From the NCBI GenBank assembly GCA_021811005.1, contig JAJZPY010000028.1, forward strand, positions 1 through 19,593: 19,593 nt of DNA, written 5' to 3'. The stretch's first letter is position 1. Every line of letters starts with the position of its first letter. The notes under the pieces were generated by a model. That model made no database searches, was not told where the DNA came from, and saw only the letters and a list, made by a program, of their open reading frames with translations. Both the position numbers and the translations under genes were made by a program. This DNA comes from Pseudomonadota bacterium. Its GTDB lineage: Bacteria; Pseudomonadota; Gammaproteobacteria; Burkholderiales; Ferrovaceae. Below, piece by piece: positions 7,183 through 15,672 of the stretch.

Positions 7183-7923
7183 TCAGGGTTCAGGGGCCAT
7201 CCAGATGAAATTTCCCATTCGGCCGGTTCGGCCATGGTCCCGGCGATGAGAAAAAAAGCGTGCCGCATCGCCGGCCGTGCACAATCCGCCGCCATACACC
7301 TCGTGCACGCCCAGGCGGGCCAGCCGCTGGCGGGCGAGCACATAGAGGTCGGCCCACCACTTTCCGGCATTGCCGGCACGAAAGGCCTCGCCAGCCTGCG
7401 AATCCACCGCCAGGAAAGCCTCCCGGACTTCGGGCCCCACTTCAAAGGCGCCTGGCCCGATGGCGGGCCCCAGCCAGACCAGGAGTCCCGCCGGATCAGC
7501 ATTCAGGGCCTCCACCGTGGCTTCGATCACCCCTGCCGCGAGTCCACGCCAGCCTGCATGCGCTGCGGCCACCCGCCGCTCCTGCCGGTGACAGAACAGC
7601 AACGGCAGGCAATCGGCGGTCAGCACCACGCAGGCGGTTGCCGCCTGACGGGTCCATGACGCATCGGCTTCGGGCAATCCGCCAATCCCGTCTTCTGCGA
7701 CGACGGTTCCATGAACCTGGCGAAGCCAGCGCGGCTGCGCATGCAGGGCGGCAATCACGCGACGGCGGTTTTCAGCCACATGGGCCGGATCGTCGCCGCA
7801 ATGGTCTCCCAGGTTGAGGCTCGACCAGTCCCCGGTACTGACCCCGCCCTTGCGGGTCGTGCACAGGGTCCGAACCCAGGGCGGTGCCGGCCAGTCCGCC
7901 TGAAACCCGAGCTCGTCATTCAT
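7183..7923 (-). CDS. pgeF: peptidoglycan editing factor PgeF (YfiH / Cu-oxidase_4 family)
   Basis: Cytoplasmic YfiH-family protein. In E. coli it removes mis-incorporated Ser from UDP-MurNAc-linked precursors; other members show purine nucleoside phosphorylase or laccase activity. It has 246 aa from the ATG at 7923. The zinc site residues His71 (RQVHGTVV), Cys105 (LTADCLPLLF) and His122 (AAHAGWRGL) are all present, and GGLCTA near the C-terminus is conserved. The frame stays open upstream to 8052, but that stretch lies inside rluD and reads as non-homologous, so the start overlapping the rluD stop by 8 bp is preferred. The rluD-pgeF pairing is the same as E. coli rluD-yfiH. Confidence 0.93.
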   Translation of the reverse strand: MNDELGFQADWPAPPWVRTLCTTRKGGVSTGDWSSLNLGDHCGDDPAHVAENRRRVIAALHAQPRWLRQVHGTVVAEDGIGGLPEADASWTRQAATACVVLTADCLPLLFCHRQERRVAAAHAGWRGLAAGVIEATVEALNADPAGLLVWLGPAIGPGAFEVGPEVREAFLAVDSQAGEAFRAGNAGKWWADLYVLARQRLARLGVHEVYGGGLCTAGDAARFFSHRRDHGRTGRMGNFIWMAPEP

Positions 7924-8887
7924 GGCGCGCCTCCCGCAGAACGGCAATGAGGGCCGCCATATCGGAGGCCATGGGAATTTCCCAGGACATGGGCTCGCCA
8001 CTGACCGGGTGCACCAGCCCCAGGCGGAACGCATGCAGGGCCTGGCGGCCAAACGACTTCAGGGCCGACTGCGAGCGGGTGTCCAGCCGCAAGCCGCGTC
8101 CCCCATAGACCGGATCGCCGGCCAGCGGAAACCCCAGGTGCTGCAGGTGCACCCGAATCTGATGGGTTCTCCCCGTCTCCAGGCGGCATTCGATCCAGGT
8201 ATGGCAAGGCAAGCGCTCCACCACATGAATGTGCGTGATGGCCGGCCGCCCGCCCGAGACCACGGCCATGCGGGTGCGCTGGGTGGGATGGCGTCCGATG
8301 GGGGCCTCCACGGTGCCATCGTCCTGGATATGACCTTGCACCAGGGCCCAGTAGTGCCGATGGACCGTGCGCGCCTGCAGTTGGCGTACCAGTTCAGCAT
8401 GGGCCTGCAGGGTGCGCGCCACCACCATGAGACCGCTGGTGTCCTTGTCGAGCCGATGCACGATCCCGCAACGGGGAACGGGCCCCAGGCGGGAGTCGTA
8501 GTGAAGCAGGGCATTCTGCAGCGTTCCGCTGCGGTTGCCGTTCCCCGGATGAACCACCAGTCCGGCCGGCTTGTTGATGACCAGCAGCGCGTCATCTTCA
8601 TACACCACTTCAATGTGGATGGCTTCCGGAACAATGTCCTCGCTGCCTTCCTCTTCCGGCACCTGGAGTGTCACAGCATCGCCGCTCCACACCTTGGACT
8701 TGGCCGTGGCCGAAGCGCCATTGAGCAACACATGTCCTTCGCGCACCCAGCGTTGCAACCGGCTCCGGGAAAATTCGGAAAACAGCTGGGCCAGGGCCTG
8801 ATCCAGCCGAAGGCCCGCGCAGACCTGCGGTATTTGAACCACAATCGGATCCGTTTCCTCAGGACTGGTATAATCTTCCGACAGCAT
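7916..8887 (-). CDS. rluD: 23S rRNA pseudouridine(1911/1915/1917) synthase RluD
   Basis: Makes pseudouridines in helix 69 of 23S rRNA during late 50S assembly. It has 323 aa from the ATG at 8887. An N-terminal S4 domain covers about residues 22-75 (GLRLDQALAQLFSEFSRSRL), followed by the RluA-type catalytic domain with Asp147 in HRLDKDTSGLMV. Further conserved motifs are INKPAGLVVHPG, LETGRTHQIRVH and GDPVYGG. The start at 8887 is chosen because AGGA lies about 10 nt upstream; an in-frame ATG further upstream would extend it by 20 residues into the opposing bamD gene without homology. Neighbours bamD (divergent) and pgeF (overlapping) match the widely conserved arrangement. RluC is a less likely alternative given this context. 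Confidence 0.93.
   Translation of the reverse strand: MLSEDYTSPEETDPIVVQIPQVCAGLRLDQALAQLFSEFSRSRLQRWVREGHVLLNGASATAKSKVWSGDAVTLQVPEEEGSEDIVPEAIHIEVVYEDDALLVINKPAGLVVHPGNGNRSGTLQNALLHYDSRLGPVPRCGIVHRLDKDTSGLMVVARTLQAHAELVRQLQARTVHRHYWALVQGHIQDDGTVEAPIGRHPTQRTRMAVVSGGRPAITHIHVVERLPCHTWIECRLETGRTHQIRVHLQHLGFPLAGDPVYGGRGLRLDTRSQSALKSFGRQALHAFRLGLVHPVSGEPMSWEIPMASDMAALIAVLREARHE
8866..8874 (+). promoter_or_regulatory. extended -10 promoter of bamD
   Basis: The nonamer TGGTATAAT is a perfect extended -10 (TGn plus TATAAT at 8869-8874). No good -35 hexamer lies at 16-18 bp, as is common for extended -10 promoters. Transcription would start near 8881. The whole element sits inside the first codons of rluD on the opposite strand. 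Confidence 0.65.
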
Positions 8888-8900
8888 GATGAATTTTCCT

Positions 8901-9713
8901 ATGACAAACATCAGTTTATCGCGTTTCTGCCTGCTTCTTCTCGCCACCTTGCTTACGGCCTGCGAAACCCTGTCGCAGGACTATGACCCCACGAAAGACT
9001 GGTCAGCGGCAAAACTGCACTCGGAGGCGAAAGCAGAACTCCAGGACGGCAACTACGAGAAAGCCGCCAAGCTCTATGAGGCCCTCGAGTCCCGTTATCC
9101 CTACGGCGCCTATTCCCAGCAAGCACAGCTGGAGCAGATCTACGTGTACTACAAGCAACATGAAACCGCTTCCGCCATCAGCGAAGCCGACCGTTTCATC
9201 AAAGCCCATCCCAACCATCCGGGGGTGGACTACGCCTACTACATGAAAGGGCTGGCCAACTTCAACGACGACCTGGGTATCTTTGGCATATACAGCCCCA
9301 ATGATCTCGCGGAACGCGACATGAAACCCACGCGCGAGGCCTTTGACGCCTTCAAGGAACTGGTCACGCGCTTTCCGAACAGCCGGTATGTTGGAGATGC
9401 CAGCTTGCGCATGAAATACCTGGTGGACGTCATGGCGCATGCGGACCTCGCAACCGCCCGCTATTATTTCCACCGCCAGGCCTACCTTGCCGCCGCCAAC
9501 CGCGCACAGGAAGTGCTCAAACGCTTTCCGCGCACCTCTTCCACGGAAGAAGCGCTCTACATCATGGCCAAAAGCTACGAAGCCATGGGTTTGCACGATC
9601 TTCAGAATGACAGCCTGCGCGTGTTGAGACAGGACTACCCCAACAGCAAGTTCCTGGCTTCGACTTCCTCGACAAAGGGTGGCGGGCGTCCCTGGTGGCG
9701 CCTGTTCTGGTGA
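8901..9713 (+). CDS. bamD: outer membrane assembly lipoprotein BamD
   Basis: Essential lipoprotein of the BAM complex, anchored in the inner leaflet of the outer membrane, which works with BamA to insert beta-barrel proteins. It has 270 aa from the ATG at 8901. The signal peptide ends in the lipobox LTAC with lipidated Cys21. TPR-like repeats follow, with the BamD signatures YEALESRYPYGAYSQQAQLE, HPNHPGVDYAYYMKGLANF and RYYFHRQAYLAAANRAQEVL. Earlier in-frame ATGs at 8886 and 8889 would only add 4-5 residues before the signal peptide. None of the starts has a convincing Shine-Dalgarno; the promoter position allows either. The C-terminus ends in a short Gly/Arg/Trp tail (GGGRPWWRLFW) that I do not recognise. 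Confidence 0.95.
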   Translation: MTNISLSRFCLLLLATLLTACETLSQDYDPTKDWSAAKLHSEAKAELQDGNYEKAAKLYEALESRYPYGAYSQQAQLEQIYVYYKQHETASAISEADRFIKAHPNHPGVDYAYYMKGLANFNDDLGIFGIYSPNDLAERDMKPTREAFDAFKELVTRFPNSRYVGDASLRMKYLVDVMAHADLATARYYFHRQAYLAAANRAQEVLKRFPRTSSTEEALYIMAKSYEAMGLHDLQNDSLRVLRQDYPNSKFLASTSSTKGGGRPWWRLFW

Positions 9714-9724
9714 CAGGACTCCGG

Positions 9725-9743
9725 ACCGGACCCCAGGTCCGGT
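9725..9743. other. hairpin between convergent bamD and ftsB
   Basis: A perfect 8-bp inverted repeat, ACCGGACC (9725-9732) and GGTCCGGT (9736-9743), with a 3-base loop, lies between the bamD stop and the ftsB stop. Neither strand has a U tract after it, so it is not a classical intrinsic terminator. It may stabilise 3' ends or act with Rho. Confidence 0.55.
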
Positions 9744-10058
9744 TCAGGGCTTGGTGGCTGGTGGAGTCGGGGGTGGGGACTGCACGTAACGGTAGTAGGC
9801 TTCGCCCTGGCGAACCATGCCCAGTTCGACCCGCGCGCGCTCTTCCAGCGCATCGGAACCTTTCCTGAGATCCTGAACTTCTGCAGAAAGCGCTTCATTG
9901 CGCTTCTGCATGTCCAGGTTGGTGGTCTTCTGGGCGGCAATTTGCTGGTCCAGTGCCCGGATGCGCAGCCACCCGCCTTTCCCCAGGATCAGGGCATAGG
10001 CCAGTACCACAACCATCGTGAGCAGCGCGTAGCGCAACCAGCGTGCCGGGTCCAGCAT
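9744..10058 (-). CDS. ftsB: cell division protein FtsB
   Basis: Bitopic divisome protein that forms the FtsQ-FtsB-FtsL subcomplex at midcell. It has 104 aa. A short cytoplasmic N-terminus precedes one membrane span at about residues 10-26 (YALLTMVVVLAYALILG), followed by a Gly-Trp linker and a periplasmic coiled coil at about residues 32-72 (ALDQQIAAQKTTNLDMQKRN, then EVQDLRKGSDALEERAR). The EERAREELG-like segment (EERARVELGMVRQGE) and the YR near the C-terminus are typical of FtsB/DivIC. The Pro-rich tail is probably disordered. It lies 10 bp after eno, the usual eno-ftsB linkage. Confidence 0.92.
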   Translation of the reverse strand: MLDPARWLRYALLTMVVVLAYALILGKGGWLRIRALDQQIAAQKTTNLDMQKRNEALSAEVQDLRKGSDALEERARVELGMVRQGEAYYRYVQSPPPTPPATKP

Positions 10059-10068
10059 GCCCGCCCCC

Positions 10069-11349
10069 TCAAAGTTGGTAAAAGGCTTCCCGCCCTCCGT
10101 ACAGGGCTACAGGGCCCAGGGCTTCCTCGATGCGCAGCAACTGGTTGTATTTTGCCAGCCGGTCCGAGCGCGAGAGGGAGCCGGTTTTGATCTGCCCGGC
10201 GTTGGTGGCGACGGCGATATCCGCAATCACCGTATCTTCGGTTTCGCCGGAACGGTGGGAAATGACGTTGGTGTAACCGGCCCGCTTGGCCATTTCAATG
10301 GCCGCAAAAGTTTCTGAGAGCGATCCGATCTGGTTGATCTTGATCAGGATGGAATTGGCGATGCCTTTCTCGATGCCTTCTTTCAAAATCCGGGCGTTGG
10401 TGACGAAAATGTCGTCCCCCACCAATTGGACTTTTCCGCCCAGGCGGTCCGTGAGCAGCTTCCAGCCCGCCCAGTCCGCTTCGGACATGCCGTCTTCGAT
10501 GGTCACCAGCGGGTACTTCGAAACCCAGTCGGCCAGGTATTGGGCAAAGCCGTCGGAATCGAGCGTGCGATTTTCCGCATGCAAATGGTAGCGCCCATCC
10601 TTGTAAAACTCGGAACTCGCGCAATCGAGTCCGATGGCAATCTGTTCACCGGGACGATAGCCCGCCTTCTCGATGGCTTCCATGATCAAACCCAGGCCGG
10701 CCTCATTGTTGGACAGGCGCGGCGCAAAACCGCCTTCGTCGCCAACCGTGGTGGACAAACCCTTGCTGTCGATCAGCGACTTGAGCGCATGAAACACTTC
10801 CGCCCCATAACGCAACGCTTCACGAAAAGTCGGAGCCCCCACCGGCAGAATCATGAACTCCTGCATGTCGAGGCCGTTGTTGGCATGGGCGCCGCCATTG
10901 ATGACGTTCATCATGGGAACCGGCATGTGCACGGCGCCGGCTCCGCCCAGGTAGCGATAAAGGGGCAGGCCGGCCTCTTCGGCAGCGGCTTTTGCGGTTG
11001 CCAGGGACACGGCCAGTATGGCATTGGCCCCTAGGCGCGCCTTGTTGTCCGTCCCGTCCAGTTCAATCATGGTGTGGTCGATCAGCGCCTGGTCCGATAC
11101 TTCCAGGCCGACAACCGCTTCGTAGATTTCCGTGTTCACGTGGGAAACGGCCTTGAGCACGCCCTTGCCGAGGTAACGGCTTTTGTCGCCATCGCGCAAT
11201 TCGATCGCTTCACGGGTTCCGGTCGATGCGCCGGACGGCACCGCTGCGCGCCCTGTCGCCCCGTTTTCCGTGACCACTTCGGCTTCCACGGTCGGGTTGC
11301 CCCGCGAATCCAGAATCTCTCTTGCTACGACCTCAACAATGGCACTCAT
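10069..11349 (-). CDS. eno: enolase
   Basis: Glycolytic enzyme converting 2-phosphoglycerate to phosphoenolpyruvate. It has 426 aa, full length. The N-terminal domain begins IVEVVAREILDSRGNPTVE and holds the mobile Ser loop SGASTGTREA. Metal ligands Asp242, Glu285 and Asp312, the general acid Glu205 (TVGDEGGFAP) and the base Lys337 (LIKINQIGS) are present, as is the SHRSGETEDT signature. AGGA lies about 9 nt before the ATG. It follows kdsA after a 27-bp gap in the pyrG-kdsA-eno-ftsB operon; PEP made here is a substrate of KdsA. Confidence 0.98.
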   Translation of the reverse strand: MSAIVEVVAREILDSRGNPTVEAEVVTENGATGRAAVPSGASTGTREAIELRDGDKSRYLGKGVLKAVSHVNTEIYEAVVGLEVSDQALIDHTMIELDGTDNKARLGANAILAVSLATAKAAAEEAGLPLYRYLGGAGAVHMPVPMMNVINGGAHANNGLDMQEFMILPVGAPTFREALRYGAEVFHALKSLIDSKGLSTTVGDEGGFAPRLSNNEAGLGLIMEAIEKAGYRPGEQIAIGLDCASSEFYKDGRYHLHAENRTLDSDGFAQYLADWVSKYPLVTIEDGMSEADWAGWKLLTDRLGGKVQLVGDDIFVTNARILKEGIEKGIANSILIKINQIGSLSETFAAIEMAKRAGYTNVISHRSGETEDTVIADIAVATNAGQIKTGSLSRSDRLAKYNQLLRIEEALGPVALYGGREAFYQL

Positions 11350-11376
11350 CAGTATTTCCTGTCACTTTCTATTGGG

Positions 11377-12209
11377 TTATAAATCGTTTTCGCTGAAACC
11401 ACGCTTCTTGACCAACGCGTCAACGTCGATCAGGGTTTCCAGCAAGGCTCTCATTTTTCCCAGCGGCCAGGCATTCGGGCCGTCAGACAAAGCCTTTGCA
11501 GGATCCGGGTGGGTTTCCATGAAAACCCCGGCCACGCCGGCCGCCACAGCGGCGCGGGCGAGAACCGGAACAAACTCGCGCTGACCACCGCTGGCGCCAC
11601 CCAACCCTCCGGGCAATTGCACGGAGTGGGTCGCGTCAAAAACGACCGGGCAGCCGGTGTCCCGCATGATCGAGAGGGACCGCATGTCTGACACCAGATT
11701 GTTGTAGCCGAAGGAAGCCCCTCGTTCGCAGACCATGATGTTGTCGGCGCCGCTGGCCGCGCGCGCCTTGTCCACCACGTTTTTCATGTCGGCGGGAGCC
11801 AGGAACTGCCCTTTCTTGATGTTGACCGGACGGCCCGCAGTGGCCACAGCCTGGATGAAATCGGTTTGCCGGCAAAGAAAAGCGGGCGTCTGCAACACGT
11901 CCACGACAGCAGCCACGGCAGGCACGTCCTGTCGTTCATGCACGTCGGTGAGAACGGGCACGCCCAGGGTTTTGCGAATGTCCGAAAGGATCTCAAGGCC
12001 TTGTTCCATGCCCAGGCCACGGAAGGAACTGCCGGAACTGCGGTTTGCCTTGTCGTAAGACGCCTTGAACACGAAAGGGATTTCCAGCTCCTGGCACATC
12101 GCCTTCAACTGCCCTGCCACATCGAATGCCAGTTCCCGCGACTCCAGCACGCAAGGCCCCGCAATCAGGAAGATCGGATGTTCAAGACCAACGTCGAAAT
12201 GGGCAAGCT

Positions 12210-12213
<4 letters not shown>
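11377..12213 (-). CDS. kdsA: 3-deoxy-8-phosphooctulonate synthase KdsA (predicted metal-dependent class)
   Basis: Condenses PEP with arabinose 5-phosphate to KDO-8-phosphate for lipopolysaccharide inner core. It has 278 aa. Conserved motifs are FKASYDKANRSS, DVHE, FLCRQTDF, KKGQFLAP, FDATHSVQLPGG and METHPDP. The N-terminal motif is IAGPCVLES with Cys21; metal-dependent enzymes such as the Aquifex one carry Cys here, while metal-independent E. coli KdsA has Asn in GGMNVLES. Class assignment is therefore inferred from one ligand position plus the conserved His and Glu. The start codon overlaps the pyrG stop (ATGA), so the two are translationally coupled. Confidence 0.96.
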
Positions 12214-13862
<1,649 letters not shown>

Positions 13863-13888
13863 GGGCGAAGACATCAGTTGGACAACGG

Positions 13889-13917
13889 ATTATATCGCGC
13901 CCCCCCGTTCTCCACAA
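13889..13917 (-). promoter_or_regulatory. promoter of the pyrG-kdsA-eno-ftsB operon
   Basis: Read on the minus strand, TTGTGG (13917 to 13912) is separated by 17 bp from a perfect TATAAT (13894 to 13889). Transcription would start near 13882, leaving a leader of roughly 20 nt before the ATG at 13862, or 8 nt before the ATG at 13874. In enterobacteria pyrG is controlled at initially transcribed cytidines; this short leader begins about CCGTTGTCC, but I cannot judge whether similar control applies. Confidence 0.6.
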
Positions 13918-13926
13918 ACTCCTGTT

Positions 13927-13954
13927 TTTTTGTTGCCCAAAGAAGTTCTATAAT
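13927..13954 (+). promoter_or_regulatory. promoter of the Crp/Fnr-like gene, predicting a near-leaderless mRNA
   Basis: A perfect TATAAT (13949-13954) is preceded after 16 bp by a weak TTTTTG (13927-13932). Transcription starting 6-7 bp after the -10 would begin at about 13961, one or two bases before the ATG at 13963. The T-rich tract at 13925-13931 could act as an UP-like element. It shares the 100-bp spacer with the divergent pyrG promoter, so the two -35 regions lie within about 15 bp of each other. Confidence 0.55.
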
Positions 13955-13962
13955 AATCAGCC

Positions 13963-14619
13963 ATGAATGCACCCAGCAGCGATTTTCTGGAAACACCACT
14001 GCCGCGTCACCCGCTGCGCATGATGTTGCGCAGTCTTCTGCGCGGCAATGTGGTGTTGCGTTGCCTGACCGAGCCCGAACTCATTGAACTGGAAAACCAT
14101 CTCACTATCACCGAGGTGAAAAAAGGCGAAGCCCTGCTGGTCCAGGGCGCCTCCGAAATGGACCAGTATTTCATCCTGGAAGGCATCCTCAAGCGGGTGG
14201 TGGCCAACGCGGAAGGCAAGGAAATGATCCTGCGCTTTGCCAGCGAATCCCAGATTGAAACCAGTTATGCGGCCTGGCGCCTGGAAAACCGTGCCCCTTA
14301 CAGCATTCGGGCCGTCACGCGGGTGCGGGTGGCCAAATGCCCGATTCCGGTCTGGGCCGAATTCATGGAACATTACCCCAAGCTCAAACACGATTTCGAA
14401 TATGAAGTCATGCGCCTCATGAGTGAAATCATGGCGCACACCATCACGCTGCATTTGCTCGACGCTGCAGGACGGATGGAACGGTTCATGCGCAAAAACC
14501 CGGAGATGGCCAACCTCCTCCCCAAAAAGGAGCTGGCGCTGCATCTGAACATCTCGCCGGAAACCCTGAGTCGCCTGCTACACCATCACCCGCAGGCAAA
14601 CGCCCATCACACGTCCTGA
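13963..14619 (+). CDS. Crp/Fnr-family transcriptional regulator with truncated helix-turn-helix
   Basis: A 218-aa protein with a cyclic-nucleotide-binding-like beta barrel at about residues 35-125 (LTEPELIELENHLTITEVKK, then GEALLVQGASEMDQYFILEG), a dimerisation helix at about 130-170, and a C-terminal HTH containing KKELALHLNISPETLSRLL. The last motif is the classical Crp-family recognition helix, but the protein ends 11 residues later (HHHPQANAHHTS region) without the usual wing. It lacks the N-terminal Cys cluster of Fnr and the Crp cAMP-site RxS signature is not evident. Ligand and targets are unknown. It is convergent with the frc-formyltransferase genes and divergent from pyrG. The ATG has no Shine-Dalgarno. 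Confidence 0.85.
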   Translation: MNAPSSDFLETPLPRHPLRMMLRSLLRGNVVLRCLTEPELIELENHLTITEVKKGEALLVQGASEMDQYFILEGILKRVVANAEGKEMILRFASESQIETSYAAWRLENRAPYSIRAVTRVRVAKCPIPVWAEFMEHYPKLKHDFEYEVMRLMSEIMAHTITLHLLDAAGRMERFMRKNPEMANLLPKKELALHLNISPETLSRLLHHHPQANAHHTS

Positions 14620-14630
14620 CTGACGGCCTG

Positions 14631-14664
14631 AAAAACAGCAGGCCGGGGATCGCCCGGCCTGCTG
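14631..14664 (-). terminator. Rho-independent terminator of the frc-formyltransferase unit
   Basis: A 12-bp perfect stem, CAGCAGGCCGGG (14636-14647) with CCCGGCCTGCTG (14653-14664), closes a 5-base loop. On the minus strand it is followed by five U residues (forward AAAAA, 14631-14635). On the plus strand no U tract follows, so for the convergent Crp/Fnr-like gene it would act only weakly. Confidence 0.88.
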
Positions 14665-14688
14665 GGTACTGCTATCGTCAACGCCCGG

Positions 14689-15621
14689 TCAGCTTCCGAA
14701 CGCCGTACCCACCGTGATGCCATGAGCCTGCACAAACTCAGCAGCGCTGACCTTCTTGCCGTCCTCATGCTTGATCTTGAACACTTCGACCTGCCCACCC
14801 TGGGCCGTGATGCGGAAGCTGTCGGCACCGATTTCCGAAACTTCGCCAATCTTGCCCTTGACCGCACCGAACGTGCGGAACATGTGCTTGCGCGATTCGA
14901 AAATCTGCACTTTCTTGCCTTGCAGCGTGGTCCAGGCCCCGGGAGCCGGATTGCAGCCGCGGATCAGGTTGTAGATGAAATCCACGTGGTTGTTCCAGTT
15001 GATGCGGGATTCGCCCGCACGGAACCAGCCTTCATACGTGGCCACGGATTCGTCCTGAACCACTTCCTTGTGACGTCCGGCCACCACGAGATCTGCGGCT
15101 TCCAGCATGGCCGCGACGCCCATCGGGAACAGCCGGTCGAAGTAAACCGAACCCAGGGTATCGTCCGGACCGATCGGGGTTTCCTTTTGCAGGACCACGG
15201 GACCTTCGTCCAGGCCGTCATCGGGACGGAAAATGGTGAGGCCGGTCTTCGTGTCGCCGCGGACGATGGGCCAGTTGATGGAGCTCGGGCCGCGATACAG
15301 GGGCAACAGGGACGGGTGGTACTGAATGGTCCCGTGCTTGGGAATGTTCACGAATTCCTGGGGTGCGAACTGCAGCACGTAGGCCATGATGCCGATTTCA
15401 GGAGCGAGCTCCCGCATGATCTCGATGGCTTTGGCATCCTTGAGCGAAGGGAGCTGAAATACTTTCAGTCCCTTCTCCTGGGCCGCCAGACGCAGCGGAT
15501 CCGGGCGTGCACCTTCCTTTTCAGGGGCGCAAAACACTCCGGCCACTTCATCACCACGGGCGAGGAAAGCTTCCATGACCCCTTTCCCGAAATCCTGTTG
15601 TCCGATGATGACGATCTTCAT
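14689..15621 (-). CDS. stand-alone formyltransferase / 10-formyl-THF hydrolase-like protein
   Basis: A 310-aa protein with an N-terminal formyltransferase Rossmann domain (residues 1 to about 200) and a C-terminal Fmt-C-like barrel. It resembles the hydrolase domain of 10-formyltetrahydrofolate dehydrogenase (ALDH1L1) more than Fmt: shared stretches are YHPSLLP, INWPIVRGD, DDGLDEGP, ATYEG, IRGCNPAPGAWT and EDGKK near the end. Catalytic His102 and Asp138 keep the 36-residue spacing of the family. The residue two before the His, Asn in Fmt, is Gln100. No aldehyde dehydrogenase domain follows. AAGGAG lies 10 nt before the ATG at 15621; an in-frame TTG at 15627 is an alternative. It follows frc by about 50 bp and precedes a terminator, so it belongs to the formyl-CoA unit. 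Transfer between formyl-CoA and folate, or formyl-THF hydrolysis, are possible roles; neither is proven. Confidence 0.85.
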   Translation of the reverse strand: MKIVIIGQQDFGKGVMEAFLARGDEVAGVFCAPEKEGARPDPLRLAAQEKGLKVFQLPSLKDAKAIEIMRELAPEIGIMAYVLQFAPQEFVNIPKHGTIQYHPSLLPLYRGPSSINWPIVRGDTKTGLTIFRPDDGLDEGPVVLQKETPIGPDDTLGSVYFDRLFPMGVAAMLEAADLVVAGRHKEVVQDESVATYEGWFRAGESRINWNNHVDFIYNLIRGCNPAPGAWTTLQGKKVQIFESRKHMFRTFGAVKGKIGEVSEIGADSFRITAQGGQVEVFKIKHEDGKKVSAAEFVQAHGITVGTAFGS

Positions 15622-15672
15622 AAGCAAAAAACTCCTTCCGGTTTTGATCCGTTCAAGTTGCCAGCGATACCG

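Noticed and set aside
7924..8052. N-terminal extension of pgeF to 8052
   Set aside because: This part lies wholly within rluD, lacks family similarity, and the ATG at 7923 gives the normal length.
14600..14630. Frameshift that would restore a wing to the Crp/Fnr-like protein
   Set aside because: The remaining bases before the terminator are too few and the other frames do not read as a wing sequence, so a simple one-base error does not explain the short end.
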